Position numbers and translations under genes: made by a program. From positions 19,723,100 to 19,787,099 of the forward strand of contig NC_044920.1 in assembly GCF_003576645.1 (NCBI RefSeq): a stretch of 64,000 nucleotides of DNA, written 5' to 3'. This stretch comes from Ipomoea triloba. Lineage: Eukaryota > Streptophyta > Magnoliopsida > Solanales > Convolvulaceae. Of this stretch, positions 1-10,468 are shown piece by piece. The notes under the pieces are model-generated. The model saw nothing but the letters and a program-made list of their open reading frames with translations, had not been told where the DNA came from and did no database searches. Within the stretch, counting starts at the first letter, position 1. Every line of letters begins with the position of its first letter.

Positions 1-298
1 ATTACGAAAGTAGCTGAGTAGAATTCTTTTGTGCATTGCCCATATATCCCTTGGTTAATTATTCTTTCCCTAATCCTGAGTTTGTTAGAACATCAAGGTT
101 ACAATCCCCCTAATCTGGCCCATACCTTTATCATATAGTTTTCACCTTAATCAATCGCTTTCTTTTATTCCACATCATTCAGTCTTTGTTACTTGGATTC
201 TATAAATTCATATACTCTAGTGCCTGGTAATTCACACAGTTTCGTGCCATAACACCAATCCTCAGCGGAACGACATTACACCCTTTTTACACTCATCA
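1..298 (+). mobile_element. 3' part of an LTR (same family as the solo LTR at 43-54 kb)
   Basis: Read as reverse complement, this stretch aligns over its whole length to 53043-53271 followed by 43113-43209, i.e. to the solo LTR split by the Athila-like element. Shared landmarks are the 'cctcagcggaacgac' motif near 252-270 and the 'actctagtgcctgg' motif near 216. The copy ends ...CACTCATCA at 298, matching the TG...CA end of the other copy. Its 5' part lies outside the window. No primer-binding site follows at 299, so it is a solo LTR or the right-hand LTR of an element. Confidence 0.75.
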
Positions 299-519
299 TT
301 TGTGCTCATCATGACCTACTAGGAAGTAAGCATAGTGCAACGCTAAAATTTATCAATTGATATTAGAGTTAAGGTCACGGGTTCAAATTGATCCGAATGG
401 GATGGGTGTAGGTCGAGCTATGTCTAGGTGAGGGTGGGGGTGGGGTTCGAATGGGAGCAGTAGTAGGTGCTGGATTGTTAGGGGTCGACCGGGTTGGGCC
501 CAAGTTCAACCTAATTATA
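299..519. other. Unassigned sequence
   Basis: No gene seen. It contains a G-rich stretch (about 420-460) and no recognisable repeat terminus. Confidence 0.4.
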
Positions 520-874
520 GGTTACCACCATTTAAGTCACTACTAACAATTTTTAAATCAACAATGATTCTCACAGATAAGTACAATTATTGTTACTAAA
601 GTGTCATCACTAGATCATTTTTTTGTAATGACATATTTGGTCACAGAATGTAAATTTATTGTGACCTCTATTGTTATCACTCAAATAGCACTTTTAGTGT
701 AAGTAAACCTTGTCACAAAAGTCTTGAGTGATTGTGACAACTTTTGAAAAGTTGTCACTATTGTAATAGTGACGGAGGATACTGTGACAATAGGTGACGA
801 CTTCAAAAATTGGTCTCTAATAAAATTAGTAACCACAATCGATAGTTTTGGTAACGATTTGTGTTGTCACTAAA

Positions 875-875
<1 letters not shown>
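520..875. repeat. CACTA-like subterminal repeat region (remnant)
   Basis: The short motif GTGACAA/TTGTCAC recurs in both orientations about ten times between 590 and 870. Dense short repeats in mixed orientation are typical of the subterminal regions of CACTA (En/Spm) transposons. I found no terminal CACTA motif here, so the class is an inference. Confidence 0.3.

Positions 876-932
<57 letters not shown>
876..932. repeat. (AT)n microsatellite
   Basis: Uninterrupted AT dinucleotide run. It forms the left boundary of the first foldback element in the 0.9-4.5 kb chain. Confidence 0.95.
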
Positions 933-935
<3 letters not shown>

Positions 936-941
936 CTATAT

Positions 942-1170
942 AGAGTCATGATCAGGTGCGGCCGTGCGGTTCACACCACTCAATGTTACGAAATACACCA
1001 CTCAATGTTAGGAAACACACCTCACAAATATGCACTGTGGTGTGTTTCTTAACATTGTGGTGTGTTTCATTGAGTTTCATTGTGGTGTGTTTCTTAACAG
1101 TAAGTGGTGTATTTCGTAACATTGAGTGGTGTGTGACCGCACGGCCGCACGGGAGAGCACGACCGCACCT

Positions 1171-1172
<2 letters not shown>
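942..1172. mobile_element. Foldback element E1 between two (AT)n tracts
   Basis: The ends are inverted copies. The left reads CAGGTGCGGCCGTGCGGT from 953, and the right, read in reverse, begins CCAGGTGCGGTCGTGC. The interior is built from units of about 22 bp (TGGTGTGTTTCTTAACATTG-like) that appear in one orientation in the left arm and the opposite in the right. Both sides abut (AT)n. No coding capacity. It resembles a MITE that inserts into TA repeats; the superfamily is not determined. Confidence 0.6.
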
Positions 1173-1204
<32 letters not shown>

Positions 1205-1207
<3 letters not shown>

Positions 1208-1914
1208 CAAATGCGGCGAGCTCCGGTGCGGTCATGCGGCCTAATCAGCACCGTCCAATTTCATTAATCTTACTGAAATTCGCGTATGTTTAAGTGGGGT
1301 TATTATGGTAATTTTAGTATTTATATTACATGAATTGGAATGGTGCATTTTAGTACATAGTGTGGTGCGTTTGAATACATGCTGTGGTGCGTTTTATTAC
1401 GTATGTTGGTGCATTAACTGTGTTGTGAATGGTGTGTTTTAATCTATCCGTTGGTGCATTTTCATACGTAGAATGATGTGTAACTGTGTTGTGGAATGGT
1501 GTGTTTTAATACGTCGTCTGGTGCATTTTAATACATTGAATGGTGTGTATTTTAACACATGTGTTTCTAATAAGTGTGGTGCATTTTAATACGTATAATG
1601 GTGCATATTTTAGCACATGTTTTCTAATATGTGTAAATTAATATGTGTAAATAGTGTATGCTTATAATCTGACATGAGGCACGTTGTGGTACATTTTAAT
1701 ACGTAGAATGATGTGTTTTATTAAGTATATTGATGAATTTTAAGTGAATAGACGCATTTGGTATATTGTGTGGAATGGGGTGTTTTATCGGTCTTCTAGT
1801 GCGTTTTAGTACGTAGAATGGTGTGTTCTGTAACATATATATATTGCGCGTTGATTTGATGAGTTGATATGATCTAATGGCTGAAAATAGGCCACACGGC
1901 CACACCTAATGACC

Positions 1915-1921
<7 letters not shown>
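1205..1921. mobile_element. Element E2, copy a, with 22-bp minisatellite interior
   Basis: The element lies between (AT)n at 1173-1204 and 1922-1948. It starts GTTCAAATGCGGCGAGC and ends GACCCCTACCC. From about 1340 to 1830 it is a degenerate tandem array of roughly 22-bp units of type TGGTGCATTTTAATACGTA. Short frames in it are not convincing as genes. It is repeated almost unchanged at 2842-3646. Confidence 0.65.
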
Positions 1922-1948
<27 letters not shown>

Positions 1949-1949
<1 letters not shown>

Positions 1950-2192
1950 ATCCTAATCATATGAGAACCACTTCCCAAGTGACAACTTGTAGACAAATTC
2001 AAACCATTGATATGCAAGATCTGATAGATGAAAAATCAAGTAAAAAATGAGCAGGGTCATTTTCATAAATATTACAAATTTGTAATATAAGCGGGGTGAT
2101 CATTTTAATAAATATTACAACGTTTTGTTTATTTACAACAGTTATATCTACTAGATCAGTGGTTTCGATTTGTCCACAAGTTCTCCTGATTA

Positions 2193-2197
<5 letters not shown>
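1949..2197. mobile_element. Foldback element E3, copy a
   Basis: The left end begins ATCCTAATCATATGAGAAC. The right end, read in reverse, begins TCATAATCAGGAGAAC and continues as an inverted match of the left for about 60 bp (GACAAAT, AAACCA and ATCTG blocks in the same order). It is bounded by (AT)n on both sides (1922-1948 and 2198-2283). Non-coding. Repeated at 3676-3922. Confidence 0.65.
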
Positions 2198-2283
<86 letters not shown>

Positions 2284-2286
<3 letters not shown>

Positions 2287-2700
2287 CATATGAGATCACT
2301 TGTTTATGTGAGATTGTGAGATCAAATCTTGTGCATCAATGTAATAATTTTAATGGTCTAGATTGATTAAGATTCCAAGTTGAAGTTCTGCGAACGGTGA
2401 TTATTAATTGTGTACAAACGGTGATTAAGTGTGTGCAAATCGTGATTAAATGTGTGCGAACGGTGATTAAATGTGTGCGAACGGTATTTAAGTGTGTCAA
2501 TCAATCTGGACCATTACATTTTTTTTAGATTGATGCACAAGATTTGATCTCACAATATTTTAATGGTCTAGATTGATTAAGATTCCAAGTTTAAGTGTAT
2601 GCGAACGGTGATTAAATGTGTGCAAACAAAGTGGGTATGTCAATCAATCTATACCATTAAAATTTATTAGATTGATGCACATGATTTGATCTCAATTTAA
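2284..2700. mobile_element. Foldback element E4, copy a (right end lost)
   Basis: It starts GAACATATGAGATCACTTG directly after (AT)n. It contains four consecutive units of about 21 bp, type GCGAACGGTGATTAAATGTGT (about 2392-2495). The complete version is at 4010-4459. This copy loses its right terminus at about 2700 and runs into about 105 bp of unrelated sequence before the next (AT)n. Confidence 0.6.
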
Positions 2701-2841
2701 ATAATTATATAGTACAACTTTTATAGCATAATGTACAAAAAAAATTTAACGGAAAAAAGGACATAAATGAGGGGTATAACCTTCATTCACATTTATTATG
2801 TTTTTAGATATATATATATATATATATATATATAGATTTTA

Positions 2842-3639
2842 GTTCAAATGCGGCGGCGAGCTCCGGTGCGGTCATGCGGCCTAATCAGCACCGTCTAATT
2901 TCTTTAATCCTACTGAAATTCGCGTATGTTTAAGTGGGGTTATTATGGTAATTTTAGTATTTATATTACATGAATTGGAACGGTGCATTTTAGTACATAG
3001 TGTGGTGCGTTTGAATACATGCTGTGGTGCGTTTTATTACGTATGTTGGTGCATTAACTGTGTTGTAGAATGGTGTATTTTAATCTATCCGTTGGTGAAT
3101 TTTTATACGTAGAATGATGTGTAACTGTGTTGTGGAATGGTGTGTTTTAATACGTCGTCTGTGCATTTTAATACATTGAATGGTGTGTATTTTAACACAT
3201 GTGTTTCTAATAAGTGTGGTGCATTTTAATACGTATAATGGTGCATATTTTAGCACATGTTTTCTAATATGTGTAAATTAATATGTGTAAATAGTGTATG
3301 TTTATAATCTGACATGAGGTACGTTGTGGTACATTTTAATACGTAGAATGATGTGTTTTATTAAGTATATTGATGAATTTTAAGTGAATAGACGCATTTG
3401 GTATATTGTGTGGAATGAATTTTAAGTGAATAGACGCATTTGGTATATTGTGTGGAATGGATTTTAAGTGAATAGACGCATTTGGTATATTGTGTGGAAT
3501 GGGGTGTTTTATCGGTCTTCTAGTGCGTTTTAGTACCTAGAATGGTGTGTTCTGTAACATATATATATTGCACGTTAATTTGATGAGTTGATATGATCTA
3601 ATGGCTGAAAATAGGCCACACGGCCACACCTAATGACCC

Positions 3640-3646
<7 letters not shown>
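2842..3646. mobile_element. Element E2, copy b, with extra internal triplication
   Basis: Near-identical to 1205-1921. The difference is a local expansion at about 3370-3500, where a unit of about 48 bp (containing TAGACGCATTTGGTATATTG) occurs three times against once in copy a. It is bounded by (AT)n at 2807-2834 and 3647-3676. Confidence 0.7.
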
Positions 3647-3675
<29 letters not shown>

Positions 3676-3678
<3 letters not shown>

Positions 3679-3919
3679 CCTAATCATATGAGAACCACTT
3701 CCCAAGTGACAACTTGTAGACAAATTCAAACCATTGATATGCAAGATCTGATAGATGAAAAATCAAGTAAAAAATGAGCAGGGTCATTTTCATAAATATT
3801 ACAAATTTGTAATATAAGCGGGGTGATCATTTTAATAAATATTACAACGTTTTGTTTATTTACAACAGTTATATCTACTAGATCAGTGGTTTCGATTTGT
3901 CCACAAGTTCTCCTGATTA

Positions 3920-3922
<3 letters not shown>
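3676..3922. mobile_element. Foldback element E3, copy b
   Basis: Essentially identical to 1949-2197, including the inverted ends. Followed by (AT)n (3923-4009) carrying a single GTA interruption. Confidence 0.7.
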
Positions 3923-3990
<68 letters not shown>

Positions 3991-4009
3991 TATATATATA
4001 TATATATAT

Positions 4010-4456
4010 GAACATATGAGATCACTTGTTTATGTGAGATTGTGAGATCAAATCTTGTGCATCAATGTAATAATTTTAATGGTCTAGATTGATTAAGATT
4101 CCAAGTTGAAGTTCTGCGAACGGTGATTATTAATTGTGTACAAACGGTGATTAAGTGTGTGCAAATCGTGATTAAATGTGTGCGAACGGTGATTAAATGT
4201 GTGCGAACGGTATTTAAGTGTGTCAATCAATCTGGACCATTACATTTTTTTTAGATTGATGCACAAGATTTGATCTCACAATATTTTAATGGTCTAGATT
4301 GATTAAGATTCCAAGTTTAAGTGTATGCGAACGGTGATTAAATGTGTGCAAACAAAGTGGGTATGTCAATCAATCTATACCATTAAAATTTATTAGATTG
4401 ATGCACATGATTTGATCTAACAATCTCACCTAAATAGGTGATCTTATAGGAACCCT

Positions 4457-4459
<3 letters not shown>
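4010..4459. mobile_element. Foldback element E4, copy b (complete)
   Basis: The left arm (GAACATATGAGATCACTTG... then GTGAGATTGTGAGATCAAATC) is matched in reverse by the right arm (from 4459: TGTGAGGGTTCC... then GTGAGATTGTTAGATCAAATC). The inverted ends span about 80 bp. The middle holds the same 21-bp units as copy a. It sits between (AT)n tracts (3923-4009 and 4460-4501). Confidence 0.7.
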
Positions 4460-4503
<44 letters not shown>

Positions 4504-4639
4504 TAAGTATCTTGTGAGAACAGTAACATATGACAAAAATAAAAACCAATATTATTATTTCCGAAAGTTGCGAAATATATTGTAAAACATGATAGTGATA
4601 GATTAAATGTTTGTATGTTTACACAGAGAAAAGAAAATA

Positions 4640-5149
4640 GAGTTAATTCCAATGATGGTCCCCCGACTATGTTGATTTTCCAAAATTAGTCATCGGCTTT
4701 TAATTTGGACAATTTAGGTCCCTTGACTTTCAAATTCTTTCCAATGTTGGTCCTTTCGTCAAATTTTGGTTAAGTTGAGGTCAAATGAATAGGTAAAATT
4801 GTCCGTTCACCTGTTTAGTGTATTATTTACTCATATTTCTCATGTCGTTTACGATGTATATATGAATATAATCTCAATCGAAACCATATAATCTTAGTCG
4901 AAGAGACTTCGACTAAAATTATATTCATATATATAGCGTATAGGATAGGAGAAATACGAGTAATAATACATTAAACAGGTGAACGGACAAATTTACCCCT
5001 TCATTTGACCTCAACTTAACCAAAATTTGACGAAAAGACCAACATTGGAAAAAATTTGAAAGTCAAGGGGCTTAAATTGTCCAAACTAAAAGTCGAGGAC
5101 TAATTTTGAAAAATCAATATAGTCGGAGGACCATTGCTGGAATTAACTC
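4640..5149. mobile_element. Mutator-type foldback MITE, copy 1
   Basis: The termini are long inverted repeats: GAGTTAATTCCAATGATGG at the left, and in reverse GAGTTAATTCCAGCAATGG from 5149. The arms pair for well over 150 bp. Candidate 9-bp target duplications (AAGAAAATA at 4631 and AAAAAAATA at 5151) match at 8 of 9. A second copy with an exact 9-bp duplication lies at 33669-34162, which supports the Mutator-like assignment. Non-coding. Confidence 0.75.
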
Positions 5150-5314
5150 AAAAAAAATATGTAGAGAAGGATGAAAATTTTGGGATTGTAGTGTTGGATT
5201 TTAACTAATTATATTTTTTATAAAAATATACAAAATTTCTAATTTGATAGAGTCTAAAAATAAAAATAAAAATAAGCAAAAATAAAATAAAGAAATAAAT
5301 AAATATATAAAAGT

Positions 5315-5632
5315 TTTTTTTCCCAAAATGATCCTTTTTTATTTTGAAAAAAATCTACAAGAAATCTAATTTCATAGAGTATAAAAATATCAAAATAAAC
5401 AAAAATGAAATAAATAAAATAGTATTTTCCAAAAATGGTCCCTCAAGTATTGCTGAGTGTATTAGGTGAACGGACCAAGTTGTCATCCATTTAACACTGA
5501 GTAAACATAATATCTAACAGATGACTGAATTGGGTGAGTTTTTGAAAGTCAAGGGACCACATTTGGTGCAATTGAAAGTCGAAATACAAAATTGAGAATG
5601 AAAAATAGTCGAAGAATCATTTTGGGAAAAAC
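5315..5632. mobile_element. Degenerate foldback related to the 4640 element
   Basis: The left edge TTTTTCCCAAAATGATCC and the right edge in reverse TAGTTTTTCCCAAAATGATTC are inverted. Internal phrases (TGAACGGACCAA, GAAAGTCAAGGGACC) match the 4640-5149 foldback. Boundaries are approximate. Confidence 0.45.
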
Positions 5633-5759
5633 TATATATATAGACATACACACACACGTATCTATATATACATATAAATTATTGAATCAGTCGCCATATT
5701 TAACAACAGATTCACAAATCCAACACAAAACTGTAACAATTAAAATTATTAAAATTTTT

Positions 5760-6020
5760 GGAGTCCACATGTGAGAAATTCGTTGTAAATTCGTGGCTAA
5801 ACGCCTCTATATTATTGTGTCATATTTACGGTTAAAATTAGCTATGTATTCGCAATATGTATCACAAATATATCCCTCGATAATCCATCGCTAAATGTTT
5901 ATTTAACACCAAAAAAAATATTAAAATTCGTCGCTAAGTTGTCGCTATTCCGTCGCAAATTTCGAAACGTAATAATTCCGTTGCTAAATCAATCACTATA
6001 TAGGCGTTGTTTTTGTAGTG
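5760..6020. mobile_element. CACTA transposon terminal fragment
   Basis: It ends with GTTTTTGTAGTG, the reverse of a CACTACAAAAAC terminus. The 250 bp before it carries repeated short CGTCGCTAA/CCGTTGCTAAA-type motifs, as in CACTA subterminal regions. The other end was not found, so this is a fragment. Confidence 0.55.
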
Positions 6021-6151
6021 AAATATTATACATAGTCACACTATTATAGTAAAATATAATTTTCGAGTAATACTCATATATTTATAATTAATTTATTAAA
6101 ATTAAATATATTTGTTATGAAGATTATGATTAAGTAAGAAAGTAACGTTTC

Positions 6152-7475
6152 TGTTGTAAAACCCATTAGCTCAAACATAATGCAGGGAAAAAGGTAAAGA
6201 CAAAGTAATAGAGACAGAGCAGAGAGTCATTTTGATCATTCCACACCCTTTCTAATACTACATTTAAACATACATAAAGAGGTACAATAAAGAGATACAT
6301 AATGAGGAATAACTGTATCCGTTACAATTATTACAAGTAATAATGTCCACTAATGTAATACTATTATAACACTCCACCTTGGACATTATTTGATCACGAT
6401 CTTGTCTCATTAAAAATTTGCTACGAAAATCCTATGGGAAAAACCTAGACAATAAAAGAGTACAAGGTAAATGAATTGTATATTCAAATACTTTCATGCC
6501 TGGTTAAAAACTTCACTAGGAAAACCTCGTGGGAAAAACCTAGTTGAAGAAAAGAGTACACGATATTTATAAATTCATATATAGTCCTGGTTGCCTCATT
6601 AAAAACCTTATACTAAGAAAACTCAGTGGGAAAAAACCCAGTTTAAGGAAAAGAGTACAACCATAACTTTTTGCGTTTAATCTTCAGGATTTGCAAGAGT
6701 TGTTGGTCTTCTGGACTAATACTTTATGTGTATGTTGTTGCTCTCCCTGAAGACAACATCCTTCCTGATTGCCTTGTTAAAAACCTTAACTTAAGAAAAC
6801 CCGATGGGAAAAACTTAGTTAAGGGAAAAAGAGTACAATCATAAGCCTTCAGGGCATAATCTTCAGGATTTCGTGGTTTGTCTATTTAAGTATTTATTTG
6901 CAACTTTCTCCCCGTTTATTGTATCATACTCATGCATCGTTAAAAACCACACTAGAAAAATCCAATAGGAAAAATCTAGTGAGGAAAAGAGTGCATGGTA
7001 TATATGTATTTATATGTTGCTAAAGTACAACTTGTTAGTCGCATAAGACTCAATCTTCAGGATTGTTTTAAGTAAATGTAGTCCGCATCTCCCCCTGAAG
7101 ATAATAATCTTCAATATCTACATTGCTTAAAGTTGAATAACTGTTTCAAAAGGGATCGTAGAGGAGATGATATGACAATCTTCAGGATTGTCACAATTAA
7201 CATTTTATCCAATGATTCTCGTTACTCTTCTGGAGTTTATGTGGGTCGAATATAGCCAATATTCCTTAACCATACCCATAAACATACTGCAGGGAAAAAG
7301 GTAAAGACAAAGTAACAGGACAGAACAGAGAGTCATTTTACTGATCATTCCACACCCTTTCTAATACTACATTTACACCTACATAAAGGGGTACAATAAA
7401 GGGATACATAATGAGGAATAATTGTATCCGTTACAACTGTTACAAGTAATAATGTCCACTAATGTAATAATAACA
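6152..7475 (+). mobile_element. 1.3-kb LTR-type element with 5-bp target duplication
   Basis: The element starts TGTTGTAAAACCC and ends AATAACA (TG...CA, ends partly inverted). It is flanked by identical GTTTC at 6147-6151 and 7476-7480. Two direct repeats of about 190 bp (6181-6372 and 7290-7475) flank an interior of four or five diverged units of about 110-150 bp with the phrase ATTAAAAACC...GGGAAAAAC...AAAGAGTAC. No coding frame, no recognisable primer site after 6372 and no purine tract before 7290. It may be a solo LTR with internal duplication or a small non-autonomous Copia-like element. Related sequence is at 39640-40100. Confidence 0.6.
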
Positions 7476-7480
7476 GTTTC

Positions 7481-7923
7481 AACATTCTTAATTATTTCTA
7501 ATATTTTAATTGTCTTCTTGTCAAATTAATTAAAAATATCTCTAATTATGTTTTTAGTTAGTTTAGATTTTCTTGAAATTCCTAAAAATTACTTTCTAGA
7601 CTATTTTTAATGGAGCTTTAAAACTCAAGGTTATATATCATCCATATTAAATGTCATACTATTTTACAATATGATGTAGAAATTCAATTTAATATTAGAT
7701 AAAATGTCAAATTTTATATTAGTGATGATATATAAATATAGTGACATATAAATAATGAATATTTTATTAGAAATTAAGTGTTAAATTAATATTAATTTTT
7801 AATCTTGATTATCGAATTACAAAAAGACACCTAAGTTCTACCTACTATCAAATAATCAAAAATAGTTTAAAAACCCTATCCAATAAGATAGTTACAACTT
7901 ACAAACAAAACATTACTATCAAT
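7481..7923. other. AT-rich stretch, nothing recognised
   Basis: No gene, RNA gene or clear repeat terminus seen. Confidence 0.4.
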
Positions 7924-7939
7924 CAATAAAATGAGTTTT

Positions 7940-8136
7940 TTTTAAAAAAAAAAAAAAAACCAAAATGAGTTTTTTTTTTTAATACTACTAACTCTATTAC
8001 AATGCAGTATCTGTTCATAACTACTTTCTCAACCTATTGAAGCACAAGAGTCAATATTGCCTCCACTGAAGCTCAAACCCACCACCTCCCATATAAAGGG
8101 AAGGGTTTGATGCCACTAGACTACAAGGTCCTTGGC
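7940..8136 (-). mobile_element. tRNA-derived SINE (family 1)
   Basis: An exact 16-bp target-site duplication, CAATAAAATGAGTTTT, lies at 7924-7939 and 8137-8152. On the - strand the body starts near 8136 with an A-box-like TAGTCTAGTGGC, followed about 35 bp on by a B-box-like GGTTTGAGCTTC. It ends in an A-rich tail (T-rich on the + strand at 7940-7982). This Pol III promoter layout, A tail and duplication define a SINE. Other copies: 26139, 29330, 29775 and 60831. Confidence 0.85.
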
Positions 8137-8152
8137 CAATAAAATGAGTTTT

Positions 8153-8740
8153 AAGAATCCTCTTTTACCATAAACATAATAAATATTCTATGTTGGATTA
8201 CTTAAGAAAGATACAAAAACAAAGTCCACGTTTCGTTATAAGATCAAGGTCAATATATGTATACACATTAGCATTTTATACGCTCCCTCCACGAAAATTC
8301 ATATCCAATATTAAAACATTGAAAAATTCGAAAATCCATATCCAATATTAAAACATTGATAAATATAAATAATTAAAATTATAGTCAAATTATAAATATG
8401 TAAATAATATATGTATTATATATCAGATTTATCATTCATAGAAATTTAATTAAAATATAATCAATAATTATATTAATTAAATAATAATTTTAATAAAATA
8501 ATTAAATAATAGGAAAAAGATATTATAGATATAGGTGTATGGTAATAATGATGGAGTCATAAATAATGTTAGAATTAAATAATAATGCATTTTGTTTAAC
8601 AAGAATATACTAGGGACAATTTTGTCTAATAAAATTGAAATGTATAACATTTTTAAAGTAAAATATATACCTTTATTACTAAACAAATTAAAAGACGAAT
8701 ACAAATCAATGATATAACTAGGATTGAGACTTATTCTGTT

Positions 8741-8783
<43 letters not shown>

Positions 8784-9470
8784 TGTTTGACTCATTCTAA
8801 AACAGTTATATGAAGCGGCCATGGTATTAACGATATAGAACGTACTTGTTGGGGTGTACCAAAACTAATTGGAGTGAGGATATAGTACGTACTAATTGTA
8901 CTGTAGTAATTGATGTATTTTATTTAATTGTTTGTGAAATCATATGTTTGTTTATTAAACAACTAACTGATATAGTGATATCATGATGTGACATGCTAGG
9001 CAGAATTTTTACAGCTTAAATAATTGTAGTATTACTCATATTCTATAATAAAGTGTTGAATAATTTACCAAAAAATAATAATAATAAAGTGTTGAATATA
9101 TATATAAAAATTTTATGTATTTGGTAAAGTTATATGTTTTATTTTCTGAAAATAACTATGGAAAAGGTACAAGCTAAGTTTAAAAATATAAAATACTACA
9201 TATATAACTCATATAAACATTGTATAATAGGGAAATGATATTTTTAGTTCGTAGAATCATATCAATTCTTAATTATAAGTTATTGAACGGTAAATTTAGT
9301 CTATCAAATTTCTCATGTGACAATTTTATTTTATTTTTTTGGTTTTTTTTTTAAGGTGTTAACCCTAGTTTAATTTGACATTGTCTTTTGGGTTATTTTC
9401 ATAATATTTTTCCTCCTACAGAATATTTTGGTCAACCCACACCATCCAAAGCTAAAAACATGCAAGAATC
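8153..9470. other. AT-rich intergenic stretch with (AT)n
   Basis: Contains an (AT)n run at about 8744-8777 and a short direct repeat (CATATCCAATATTAAAACATTGA twice, 8300-8360). No gene recognised. Confidence 0.4.
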
Positions 9471-9490
9471 GGTTTAAGACTTTTACTCTT

Positions 9491-9728
9491 TTTTTTTTTT
9501 TTTTTTGTTAAACCACGAGGTGTCCTGAGTAGGTTATAATTGTAGATTTGTAGGAGGCACCTTTTAAGCCCATACCATACTAAAATTAATTCATGTTCGC
9601 ACCGAGCTGGCCCAATTAGGAGCAAAGTACTGGCCAGGCTAGATTGGTTTTTTCATACGAGAGGGAGTTTGAACTCTCTACCTCTCTTAAAGGATGAGAG
9701 TGCATGGTTGTTCACGCCAACTAAACTA
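9491..9728 (-). mobile_element. tRNA-derived SINE (family 2)
   Basis: On the - strand it begins near 9728 with TAGTTTAGTTGG (A-box-like), then AGTTCAAACTCC (B-box-like) about 55 bp later, and finishes in a poly(A) seen as a run of Ts at 9489-9506. Imperfect flanking duplications GTTTAAGACTTTTACTC and GTTTAAAACTTTCACT lie at 9471 and 9729. The body differs from family 1. Confidence 0.75.
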
Positions 9729-9974
9729 GTTTAAAACTTTCACTTTTTTAGTTGTGAATAAAGTTGGTTGGCGAAAACATTTTATAGGAGGGATAAAACT
9801 ACGTGAATGACAAAAAGTACCTTGACATATTAGAGTTAACAATTTTTGTTCCGAAGGACTAAAAATGTCATTTGAGCCAACACTAAGAAACTAATTTTGC
9901 ATGCACCTCCAATAACTTAGAAATTTAATGTTTATGAGAGACCTTAATAATTCTATAAAAGGTGTGTGTGTATA

Positions 9975-10260
9975 TATATAGGTTATAGGTATTGGATCAT
10001 ATGAGAACAAGTTCGTAGGAGAAAATTAAGAACTAACCACAATCTTAAATTACATGTGAAAAAATTAAACGCATCAAATCAAATTAGTTGTTTTTTATTC
10101 GAATAATTAATTTCGTTTATTTGCTGGTTGGGGTGTTTTAATTAGTTGTTTTTTATTCATTCAGTCCTTAATTAGTTAATTACACCCCTTGTATCATTTT
10201 GCAACTATATTGTTATAGACATCATATTTCAGCCAAAAAATGAAGAATGCTTATACATGC
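9975..10260. repeat. Element with the GGATCATATGAGAAC end next to a TA tract
   Basis: After a GT/TA microsatellite (9962-9979) comes GGATCATATGAGAACAAGTTC, resembling the left ends of E3 (1949) and of the element at 28767. The right end is not identified. Confidence 0.35.
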
Positions 10261-10468
10261 AATTGTTTTACTTAGTACAACGTTCAATATAATGCATTGG
10301 CATACTATCCTAGCCTGATTTTGTATACACTTTAAAGTTTGATTTTCATTTCTCACACGTAAAATAATTAAAATATTGTTAATGTTAAAAGATTCAAGTT
10401 ACATCAAGTAAATTAAATGTAAATGAAGCATATATTTTATTTATGGAAAAATGTGCATTCACTACCTG

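Noticed and set aside
861..1052. Frames encoding long (YI)n repeats, also at 1999-2293, 3726-4025, 24981-25187 and 26772-26972
   Set aside because: They are translations of (AT)n microsatellites and have no promoter, domain or conservation evidence.
6178..7475. TRIM (miniature LTR pair) bounded by the 190-bp repeats alone
   Set aside because: The exact GTTTC duplication lies at 6147 and 7476, outside the left 190-bp repeat, and no primer site or purine tract is present. The larger unit fits better, although this is not settled.
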